9,373 nucleotides of DNA from an uncultured Saprospirales bacterium (GTDB lineage Bacteria > Bacteroidota > Bacteroidia > Chitinophagales > JADIYW01), in assembly GCA_938008535.1 (NCBI GenBank), contig CALLKF010000053.1:1-9373 (forward strand), in the 5' to 3' direction. The notes beneath the pieces are model-generated. The model ran no database searches and was not told where the DNA came from. It was given only the letters and a program-made list of their open reading frames with translations. Of this stretch, positions 1 to 3,995 are shown piece by piece (within the stretch, counting starts at the first letter, position 1; every line of letters begins with the position of its first letter). The position numbers and the translations under genes are program-made.

Positions 1-1
1 T

Positions 2-337
2 CCGGTAGTTGATCCCGATACGGGTGAACACATGATACTGATTAAAAATAAAATTCAGTTCACTGGTAATAATTCAAAGTTCATAAAATTCTACTTTCCA
101 TTAATTGACCTGCTGCATATCTTGTCAACTTCTGAAATTATACTAATACAATACATTTGCCATAATATCGGAATTAATAAGGATACCATAAAAATAAGTA
201 AATCAGATACCGAACTTAAAAAAACTGCATTCTACTCAGCTATAAATAATTTAATCAAATTAAACATCATTAGTAAAATGAAATACCAGGATATTTATAG
301 AGTAAATAAAGAGATGTTTTTTAATGGAAAGTATTAA
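2..337 (+). CDS. RepL-like winged-helix replication protein, 5' end missing
   Basis: The reading frame is open to the window edge. The codons before the ATG at 32 read PVVDPDTGEH, the kind of text found inside RepL-type plasmid and phage replication proteins just before their conserved core, so the gene very probably starts outside the window and ATG 32 is internal. The visible 111 residues have a hydrophobic helical stretch (FPLIDLLHILSTSEIILIQY) and then a winged-helix-like unit: a recognition-helix candidate (KKTAFYSAINNLIKLNIISK) and the ending YRVNKEMFFNGKY. The family typically ends in a wing followed by 'Y.vNP..ffkG', which this closely resembles. RepL-like proteins initiate replication of small plasmids and occur in some Bacteroidota phages. 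Its stop codon overlaps that of the opposing gene in the palindrome TTAA. A winged-helix regulator of another family is the alternative. The DNA-binding fold is fairly sure; the replication role is inferred. Confidence 0.6.
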   Translation, partial: PVVDPDTGEHMILIKNKIQFTGNNSKFIKFYFPLIDLLHILSTSEIILIQYICHNIGINKDTIKISKSDTELKKTAFYSAINNLIKLNIISKMKYQDIYRVNKEMFFNGKY

Positions 338-654
338 TCTATTTCACTAACTGCAAACTCTACTTTATAACCCAAGTAAGCCAAGTAAATAAGTATTTGT
401 GATGCTGAAATGTATTTGCCGTTTTTGTTGTAGCTTTTAAACACGCTGTATTTGTTGTTTAAATACTCATTTAACACATTAACGTACTTTGACCCTCTCT
501 TTGCCTCATACTCTTTTATCTTGTCTATATTAGCCGTAATTATGCGCCGTATGCTATCATCGTTTAAAATGTGTTCATTTACATAGTTTCTGCCTTGACC
601 TACCTTGTCAGCAAGTCCACCATTGAGCAAATAATCTGTATTTATTTCCGCCAT
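334..654 (-). CDS. Small leftward protein, possible XRE-like regulator
   Basis: This 106-residue protein is the only leftward gene in the window. Residues 70-103 (SVFKSYNKNGKYISASQ, then ILIYLAYLGYKVEFAVSE) resemble the end of XRE/HipB-like helix-turn-helix domains, in which a 'sxFExGk..isl.tL..yl.aLGy.v...v' pattern closes the DNA-binding domain. The N-terminal part is not recognised, and a clear recognition helix is not obvious. The ATG at 652-654 is preceded by an A/T-rich stretch with no Shine-Dalgarno, usual for Bacteroidota. A promoter-like TACTTTTG lies on this strand at 728-735, and a palindromic dyad covers its -33 region, the arrangement expected of a self-regulating phage repressor. 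The gene is convergent with the RepL-like gene and divergent from everything to its right. Coding status is good; the repressor role is inferred mainly from context. Confidence 0.6.
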   Translation of the reverse strand: MAEINTDYLLNGGLADKVGQGRNYVNEHILNDDSIRRIITANIDKIKEYEAKRGSKYVNVLNEYLNNKYSVFKSYNKNGKYISASQILIYLAYLGYKVEFAVSEID

Positions 655-727
655 TTAATAAACTTTCAATGTTTGAGTGTTTATGGTGCTAGTGTTCAAT
701 TTTATATAACATCAATCACACATGTAA

Positions 728-758
728 CAAAAGTAATAATTATTTTTACAAATGCAAC
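728..758 (-). promoter_or_regulatory. Putative promoter of the leftward regulator gene
   Basis: On the minus strand, 735-728 reads TACTTTTG, a full match to the Bacteroidota -7 element TAnnTTTG. Nineteen bases upstream, 758-755 reads GTTG, three of four matches to the -33 TTTG element. Transcription would start near 720-724, about 65-70 bases before the ATG of the leftward gene. The palindrome at 752-768 covers the -33 part, so a bound repressor would block it. TAnnTTTG alone is short enough to occur by chance in AT-rich DNA; position, spacing and the overlapping dyad raise its credibility. Confidence 0.4.
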
Positions 759-768
759 ATAATTGCAT
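752..768. promoter_or_regulatory. Operator-like dyad, copy 1
   Basis: The 17-mer ATGCAACATAATTGCAT has the form TGCAA-N5-TTGCA with perfect 5-base arms, extended to 6 by flanking A/T. The same arms and 5-base spacer recur at 786-802, 3935-3951 and 3972-3988. This copy covers the -33 region of the putative leftward promoter. The repeated geometry in two intergenic regions points to binding sites for a dimeric regulator, possibly the product of the adjacent leftward gene. Confidence 0.65.
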
Positions 769-770
769 AA

Positions 771-786
771 TGTTTCACATGGAACA
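771..786. repeat. parS-like 16-bp palindrome
   Basis: The 16-mer TGTTTCACATGGAACA matches the bacterial chromosomal parS consensus TGTTNCACGTGAAACA at all but two specified positions (A for G at the ninth base, G for A at the twelfth). Its half-sites match each other at 6 of 8 positions. It sits between the two TGCAA dyads and shares its last base with the second. It could be a ParB-family binding site, used by a phage or host ParB, or simply another regulator site. No parA or parB gene is seen in this window. Confidence 0.35.
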
Positions 787-802
787 TGCAACTGAATTGC
801 AT
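786..802. promoter_or_regulatory. Operator-like dyad, copy 2
   Basis: The 17-mer ATGCAACTGAATTGCAT is the second TGCAA-N5-TTGCA dyad. It begins 34 bases after copy 1 and differs from it only at two adjacent spacer bases. Paired sites about three helical turns apart suit cooperative binding by a repressor on one face of the DNA. Confidence 0.65.
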
Positions 803-808
803 TTAACT

Positions 809-830
809 AGTGGACCACCAGTGGACCACC
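809..830. repeat. Two tandem copies of an 11-bp palindromic repeat
   Basis: The 11-mer AGTGGACCACC occurs twice back to back. Each copy contains the palindrome GTGGACCAC (4-base arms around one A, at 810-818 and 821-829). The 11-base period is about one helical turn, so two bound protein units would lie side by side on one face. The unit is much more GC-rich than its surroundings. It may be a short iteron array or a second kind of operator; no matching protein is identified. Confidence 0.6.
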
Positions 831-846
831 ATGTAAATTGTCTTTT

Positions 847-1008
847 ATGTGTGGAACATTGCACAATTTCTTCCTTTTCTTTCAAACTATCAATAAAATA
901 GCGATTCTTGATGTCACTAATATACATTATGTTAAATATGATAGTGAACGTGATGTAAATGCTTTAAAGTTACTATTCCTGGACAGCGAAATTAAGCAGG
1001 GGGGATAG
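847..1008 (+). CDS. Doubtful 53-residue ORF, possibly a gene relic
   Basis: An ORF from ATG 847 to TAG 1006-1008 encodes 53 residues. Its first 13 residues are phenylalanine-rich and unconvincing, but residues 17-50 (NKIAILDVTNIHYV, then KYDSERDVNALKLLFLDSEIK) read like ordinary protein with balanced charge and amphipathic helices. The frame is closed upstream by TAG at 808-810, and the ORF ends inside a run of six Gs. It may be a small real gene, or the surviving 3' end of a decayed gene. I recognise no family, and no initiation signal is evident. Confidence 0.25.
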   Translation: MCGTLHNFFLFFQTINKIAILDVTNIHYVKYDSERDVNALKLLFLDSEIKQGG

Positions 1009-1057
1009 TTTCTTTTGGGGGACGACTAGGGGGTATCGGTTGTGTTCATCCCCTCCC
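999..1057. other. GC-rich patch with runs of G and C
   Basis: Runs of six, five and five Gs (999-1004, 1017-1021, 1029-1033) are followed by CCCC (1050-1053) and CCC (1055-1057) within otherwise AT-rich DNA. GGGGAT at 1001-1006 is complementary to ATCCCC at 1048-1053, so a long-loop hairpin could form. There are only three long G tracts, so a classical four-tract quadruplex is not directly supported. The function is unknown. Confidence 0.4.
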
Positions 1058-1125
1058 ACACACACTGTAAAAATGTCAAAATCAGTTAGTTAATGGTTGG
1101 CGAGGTTATAAGTCGAAACACACTA

Positions 1126-1162
1126 AATTTTAGGTATTACGACATTTAGTTAAACTTGCAAT
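1126..1162 (+). promoter_or_regulatory. Promoter/leader repeat, copy 1
   Basis: TTTT (1128-1131), a 19-base spacer and TAAACTTG (1151-1158) approximate the Bacteroidota promoter TTTG-N19-TAnnTTTG, one mismatch in each element. The -7 element ends four bases before the ATG at 1163, so transcription would start at or next to the start codon. The segment aligns without gaps to 1382-1418, sharing the 12-mer AATTTTAGGTAT and the same distance to the ATG. Confidence 0.5.
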
Positions 1163-1375
1163 ATGGGAGTTTACTACTTTGTGATGTTAATAGGATTTCA
1201 TGGATTGGGGTTTAGTTATTTGTACCCTGCGATAAAAAATGGGTTAAATGATTGGGATGGTGGTGAGCGTGAAAGCTGGGGGAGCTGGGTTGTATGGTTT
1301 AGGGTTATGTTGTTTGTGATGATGGTAGTAGGATTAATGGGTATGTATAGTGTTAGTAGTAAGAGCGGGTTTTGA
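1163..1375 (+). CDS. Small membrane protein, two predicted segments
   Basis: The 70-residue product has two hydrophobic segments, about residues 3-24 and 43-62, joined by a polar, tryptophan-containing loop (DWDGGERESWGSW). This size and topology would fit a small phage inner-membrane protein such as a holin or a superinfection-exclusion factor, but no family is recognised and no lysis enzyme lies beside it. The coding strand is unusually G-rich for this window. The start is supported by the promoter/leader repeat shared with the next gene, which places both ATGs four bases after a -7-like element. With so little to go on, a chance ORF cannot be fully excluded, though the matching leaders argue against it. 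Confidence 0.55.
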   Translation: MGVYYFVMLIGFHGLGFSYLYPAIKNGLNDWDGGERESWGSWVVWFRVMLFVMMVVGLMGMYSVSSKSGF

Positions 1376-1381
1376 CTTACG

Positions 1382-1418
1382 AATTTTAGGTATAACAAAT
1401 TAAAATTAAGTTTGAGAT
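1382..1418 (+). promoter_or_regulatory. Promoter/leader repeat, copy 2
   Basis: TTTT (1384-1387), a 19-base spacer and TAAGTTTG (1407-1414) match the Bacteroidota promoter pattern, with a perfect -7 element. Counting the start codon, 29 of 40 positions are identical to copy 1. The short gap to the ATG at 1419 suggests a leaderless or nearly leaderless transcript. Confidence 0.55.
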
Positions 1419-1697
1419 ATGGAAAATAAGCAAGTTAGCGCGATTTCCTACATGTTACGGAGTGATGAACGGACAATTAAAAAACGAGGTCGTGCTATTA
1501 GGAATATTGATTTTATAGATGCGATGAAGCGTTATCCGTATTTCAAGAGAGTTGAAGCTACTCATTTCTGTAATACGTTGACAGAAGGAATACGTTATAT
1601 AGGAAAAGCAGAAAAATATGTCAAGGTGTTTAGAGAACAGTTTGGAATTGAGTGTGGTGTTGGTGATGTAATTGGATTTAAAGAAGTGAAAGAATGA
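1419..1697 (+). CDS. Hypothetical basic protein, 92 residues
   Basis: No family is recognised. The 92-residue product is basic near its N-terminus (DERTIKKRGRAIRN), with no hydrophobic segment and no signal peptide, so it is probably cytoplasmic. Residues 60-92 (IRYIGKAEKYVKVFREQF onward) look like one amphipathic helix and a short tail. It has its own promoter-like leader, a near-copy of the one before the preceding small membrane gene, so the two may be expressed together early. It lies 20 bases before the RusA-like gene and may be co-transcribed with it. A nucleic-acid-binding accessory role is possible from the basic charge, but that is a guess. Confidence 0.7.
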   Translation: MENKQVSAISYMLRSDERTIKKRGRAIRNIDFIDAMKRYPYFKRVEATHFCNTLTEGIRYIGKAEKYVKVFREQFGIECGVGDVIGFKEVKE

Positions 1698-1717
1698 ACC
1701 ATTTAAACGAACAGTAG

Positions 1718-2089
1718 ATGAAGCAAGATGGTAACGATTTACAAGTTATAGTTGGGAAATGTCCGAGTAAGAGCAATTGCTATAAGGTTATTAAGTTAGG
1801 TAATCATGCGTCATTGGCAAAAACAAAGGTTTTAACCGATTATGAAAAGTCATTCCATCTACAATGCAATAGATACAGAAACGTAAATATTACTGGATTA
1901 TTTGAAATTGAACTTAGGGTGTTTAATGAAAGCAATCGTGCTGATTTAGATAATGCTTTAAAAATAATCCTGGACTGCCTGCAGAAAGTAAAAGCTATCA
2001 GTAATGATAATAATTGCATTAAGATATTGGCTGAAAAGTTTATTGATAAAGATAAACCACGAATAGAATTTCGTTTAATTAAACTATAA
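1718..2089 (+). CDS. rusA: RusA-family Holliday junction resolvase
   Basis: The 123-residue product matches the RusA family in length (about 120 residues) and in its hallmark. Residues 73-88 read NRADLDNALKIILDCL, fitting the family pattern R-x-D-x-DN-x2-K-x3-D-x-L; D76, D78 and D86 are visible, with K82 conserved. D97 in SNDNN takes the place of the usual DD pair. The C-terminal strand region (KPRIEFRLIKL) also fits. RusA enzymes are homodimeric, metal-dependent nucleases that cut Holliday junctions; phage versions resolve recombination intermediates, and may remove branches from DNA before packaging. Here it sits upstream of the terminase genes, which suits such a role. The ATG follows TAG directly (TAGATG). 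The second Asp of the usual DD pair is Asn, so activity should not be assumed to be unchanged. Confidence 0.88.
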   Translation: MKQDGNDLQVIVGKCPSKSNCYKVIKLGNHASLAKTKVLTDYEKSFHLQCNRYRNVNITGLFEIELRVFNESNRADLDNALKIILDCLQKVKAISNDNNCIKILAEKFIDKDKPRIEFRLIKL

Positions 2090-2095
2090 TAAATT

Positions 2096-2497
2096 ATGAA
2101 TATAACACCTGATTTGAAGATAAAAATTGAAAAACTTGATACTTTTGACAAACTGATGATATACATGGATTATTTCATTGGAGAATCAATTAGAAATAAA
2201 GATTTTCATATTATACACCAGTCGGAAAAAAAACACTATATAAGAAATTATATTTTCAAAGATTTTGGCAAATCACTTTCAACCGCAAAACCAAATCTAT
2301 TTCTAGATCGCTGTAATGATAATTTTCCTTTAAAAAGATTAATGAGTTTTGCAGAATTTACAAACACTACAAATTACAATTCATTTATAAATGATAGTAA
2401 AAAATTCGCTGGTGAACCTAATGTAATATTTCAAATGAAAGGAATTTATAAATGGATTAGTTTGTATGTTGAAAATTATAAAGAATTATTAAAATAA
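2096..2497 (+). CDS. Hypothetical protein, 133 residues
   Basis: No family is recognised. The 133-residue product begins six bases after the RusA-like gene and ends one base before the next, so it is surely part of the same transcription unit. It looks soluble and mostly helical, rich in Lys, Asn and Phe, without signal peptide or membrane segment. A segment near the middle (RNYIFKDFGKSLSTAKPN) contains GKS, but without the surrounding pattern of a P-loop, so I do not read it as a nucleotide-binding site. The C-terminal 20 residues (IYKWISLYVENYKELLK) form a likely amphipathic helix. Confidence 0.75.
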   Translation: MNITPDLKIKIEKLDTFDKLMIYMDYFIGESIRNKDFHIIHQSEKKHYIRNYIFKDFGKSLSTAKPNLFLDRCNDNFPLKRLMSFAEFTNTTNYNSFINDSKKFAGEPNVIFQMKGIYKWISLYVENYKELLK

Positions 2498-2498
2498 C

Positions 2499-2744
2499 AT
2501 GTACGCAAAAACATTTACTACTGTTTTTAACCATAAATTTCCAGATCGTGGTGTAAGCGCGTTTGTTAAAAAAATTAAAGACGAAACTTTAAGACGCATT
2601 CTTACGGTAGATTTTTATAGTGGCACAACGTATGAATACATCAATGTTCCTATTACTGCATGGGAACGCGCCATTAAAACTGATTGTATTCGTACTTTTT
2701 TGAAAGCAGATATTATTGGTAGATATGAAAGCATTAAGCGGTAA
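2499..2744 (+). CDS. KTSC-like domain protein
   Basis: The 81-residue product resembles the KTSC domain: a strand pair ILTVDFYSGTTYEYINVP (about residues 35-52) followed by a helix and the closing FLKADIIGRYESIKR. The family pattern is 'L.v.F..G..Y.Y..VP......l..a.S.g..fn..I...Y', and the F-x-SG-x-x-Y-x-Y-x-x-VP core is clear. The usual lysine-threonine-serine-cysteine signature is poorly kept (only TDC at residues 62-64). KTSC domains occur as short stand-alone proteins in phages or attached to larger enzymes; their function is not established. The gene follows its neighbour with a single base between them. The family assignment is moderate. Confidence 0.65.
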   Translation: MYAKTFTTVFNHKFPDRGVSAFVKKIKDETLRRILTVDFYSGTTYEYINVPITAWERAIKTDCIRTFLKADIIGRYESIKR

Positions 2745-2764
2745 AACAATTAAAGTCTATAAAA

Positions 2765-3091
2765 ATGAAATGGAATAAAATTGATAATGGCAATAATTTG
2801 CCTGATGAAAGAAAAAACGTATTGGTTTGTACGCATGGATTAATATTACCATGTTTCTATGAGAAAGAAAAGGACTTTTCATGGTTTTGTATTCTGCAGA
2901 TCAATAACCAACTCGAAGCGCAACACGTTAGAGTTGTAGATGTAGATAGCTGGTGTTATTTACATGAAGTAGATTTACCTGATGGCATTACTGAAAGAGT
3001 AGAATTTACAGACCAACAACTTGAATTTATAGAAACAGGTAAAAGAACTCATTATTGGATGCAACCAGGTTTTGATAAACAAAACAGATGA
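2765..3091 (+). CDS. DUF551-like protein
   Basis: The 108-residue product starts KWNKIDNGNNLPDERKNVLV and later has DVDSWCYLHEVDLPDG. This mirrors the DUF551 layout common in phages, 'W..v...LP..g..VLv.....', a variable middle, and 'V..W..lp..P'. The function of that family is unknown. Residues 75-108 are an extra tail (ITERVEFTDQQLEFIETGKR and on) not typical of the short domain. The gene overlaps the next one by four bases (ATGA, 3088-3091), so translation of the two is likely coupled. Confidence 0.65.
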   Translation: MKWNKIDNGNNLPDERKNVLVCTHGLILPCFYEKEKDFSWFCILQINNQLEAQHVRVVDVDSWCYLHEVDLPDGITERVEFTDQQLEFIETGKRTHYWMQPGFDKQNR

Positions 3092-3708
3092 TACTAAAAT
3101 ACCCAAAGAAAAACGAAAGCATTTATAAAATTAATCCATTGCTTGATAACCATGAGGTATTTAAAGTGATTGGTGAGTATAAAATGAGATTCGTTGCGCT
3201 GGCTGCCGATAAAGTAGAAAGTCCGTTTCGCCACAAAAAAGGTGAACAGCTTGGTAATGCAGTAGCAAAAACAATACCTGAACTTTGGGAAGGCAAACAA
3301 ATCAAAAAAGAGTATTGGGATATGTGCGATTTTAAAGACTCCAAAGTTAATAAAGCACTAAGATTGTACGATGAACTGTTTAATCCTGAAATGACTAAAA
3401 GGCATGTGAAAAGGATAGAAAGTTTAGAAATGTTGAGCGACCAACAAGATAAAATCTTAAATTATGCCGATAGCATTGCTGACGACCATAAAGATTACAT
3501 AAAATTCCAAACCGAAAGTTCCAATTTAATCAAAAATGGTATTCTTAGAAAAACCACCGAAGAAATTGAGTATTACCATAGTAAATTATCAGAACACAAC
3601 GTATTGCCATTGGAAGTGTTAACGCGCCTTGATGGAAATAAAGAACAAGAAGCAAAAGACAATGTAGTATCGGACACAGCCGATGATATTGATATAGATA
3701 AAGTTTAA
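3088..3708 (+). CDS. Hypothetical protein, small-terminase candidate by position
   Basis: No family is recognised. The 206-residue product is largely helical and charged: a basic N-terminal part (YPKKNESIYKIN), a middle with RFVALAADKVESPFRHKKG, a long helical region around residues 95-180 that may coil, and an acidic tail (DTADDIDIDKV). It starts inside the end of the preceding gene (ATGA overlap). Small terminase subunits usually sit just upstream of the large subunit, are 150-200 residues and mostly helical with a DNA-binding N-terminus, so this is the best candidate here. The inference is positional: no helix-turn-helix can be named, and a 58-codon gene and a promoter region separate it from the large subunit. 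Confidence 0.7.
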   Translation: MILKYPKKNESIYKINPLLDNHEVFKVIGEYKMRFVALAADKVESPFRHKKGEQLGNAVAKTIPELWEGKQIKKEYWDMCDFKDSKVNKALRLYDELFNPEMTKRHVKRIESLEMLSDQQDKILNYADSIADDHKDYIKFQTESSNLIKNGILRKTTEEIEYYHSKLSEHNVLPLEVLTRLDGNKEQEAKDNVVSDTADDIDIDKV

Positions 3709-3711
3709 GTT

Positions 3712-3888
3712 ATGAAAAGAGATACACGACAAGAGGTAAATAAAATCCTTGAAAAAGCAACCAAAGGTACACCTCAAAAAAATGACATCAATTGCTTTAC
3801 AAAAGACTTGCAAGATGCAAAAAAATCTAACAATGAACAATCTGCAAAAACAGCCATCAATAATTATAAAAAATGGATGAAAAGTTGA
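3712..3888 (+). CDS. Short lysine-rich hypothetical protein, 58 residues
   Basis: An ATG three bases after the preceding stop opens a 58-codon ORF ending in TGA at 3886-3888. The product begins MKRDTRQEVNKILEKATKG and ends NNYKKWMKS. It is rich in Lys, Asn and Gln, with two likely amphipathic helices and no hydrophobic segment. Tight spacing to its neighbour and codon use like the surrounding genes support it as real, although it is short. No function can be assigned; small basic helical proteins in this position may assist DNA packaging, which is speculation. Confidence 0.6.
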   Translation: MKRDTRQEVNKILEKATKGTPQKNDINCFTKDLQDAKKSNNEQSAKTAINNYKKWMKS

Positions 3889-3901
3889 TTTTTATTGTTA
3901 A

Positions 3902-3919
3902 TTACGCAAAAAAGCGTAA
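3902..3919. terminator. Small hairpin, possible terminator or attenuator
   Basis: TTACGC, six As, GCGTAA form a perfect 6-bp stem with a 6-base loop, 13 bases after the stop codon of the 58-codon gene. No U-run follows on the plus strand, so it is not a typical intrinsic terminator. It may end or attenuate the upstream operon, or be another protein-binding palindrome just before the terminase promoter. Confidence 0.3.
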
Positions 3920-3934
3920 CATTTAGTAACGATA

Positions 3935-3951
3935 TTGCAACAATATTGCAT
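3935..3951. promoter_or_regulatory. Operator-like dyad, copy 3
   Basis: The 17-mer TTGCAACAATATTGCAT repeats the TGCAA-N5-TTGCA arms and spacer of the two dyads near 752-802. It lies 9 bases upstream of the TATGTTTG element before the terminase gene, covering the region where a -33 element would be. Confidence 0.65.
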
Positions 3952-3960
3952 TTTTATTAT

Positions 3961-3968
3961 TATGTTTG
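3961..3968 (+). promoter_or_regulatory. Putative -7 element of the terminase operon promoter
   Basis: TATGTTTG matches the Bacteroidota -7 consensus TAnnTTTG. A good -33 TTTG at the usual spacing is not visible; TTG occurs within the overlapping dyad (3935-3937). The start of transcription would fall near 3973-3976, inside the next dyad, leaving a leader of about 20 bases before the ATG at 3996. The two dyads flanking it look like repressor sites. Confidence 0.45.
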
Positions 3969-3971
3969 TTT

Positions 3972-3988
3972 TTGCAATCAATTTGCAA
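3972..3988. promoter_or_regulatory. Operator-like dyad, copy 4
   Basis: TTGCAATCAATTTGCAA is the fourth TGCAA-N5-TTGCA dyad, starting 37 bases after copy 3. It covers the expected transcription start of the terminase operon and ends seven bases before its ATG. Confidence 0.65.
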
Positions 3989-3995
3989 CAATAAA

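Larger units (their letters stand above)
655..1162. promoter_or_regulatory. Control region without a confident gene
   Basis: This roughly 500-base stretch separates the leftward regulator-like gene from the rightward operon. Its left part (752-830) is dense in palindromes, listed separately. The middle holds a doubtful 53-codon ORF (847-1008). The right part has a GC-rich patch with runs of G (999-1004, 1017-1021, 1029-1033) followed by C runs (1050-1057), and then the promoter/leader of the first rightward gene. I saw no tRNA or CRISPR-like repeats. The divergent layout, with regulator-like and replication-like genes nearby, suggests a lysis-lysogeny or maintenance switch, or an origin; this is inference. 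Confidence 0.6.

Noticed and set aside
32..34. ATG at 32 as the start of the first gene
   Set aside because: The frame is open to the window edge, and the preceding codons (VVDPDTGEH) read like the typical region before the RepL-like core, so the start is most likely outside the window.
571..762. Rightward 63-codon ORF
   Set aside because: Its first 84 bases are antisense to the leftward gene and the rest crosses a promoter and dyad; the product looks unlike a protein of known type.
999..1033. G-quadruplex
   Set aside because: Only three long G runs are present, with long loops, so the four-tract pattern is not met.
1216..1398. Leftward 60-codon ORF opposite the small membrane gene
   Set aside because: It is antisense to the rightward gene and extends over its neighbour's promoter repeat; low-complexity Pro/Ser/Thr/Leu composition is typical of a shadow frame.
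1693..1716. Seven-residue mini-ORF (MNHLNEQ) before the RusA-like gene
   Set aside because: Overlaps the preceding stop and ends at TAGATG; it could couple translation, but nothing distinguishes it from chance.
1840..2166. Leftward 108-codon ORF
   Set aside because: It lies opposite the RusA-like gene, whose family pattern is clear, and runs into the next gene; Ser/Phe/Leu-rich shadow composition.
2270..2330. GKS in the 133-residue hypothetical protein as a P-loop
   Set aside because: The surrounding residues (FGKSLST) lack the glycine-rich Walker A pattern, and no Walker B or other ATPase motif is seen.
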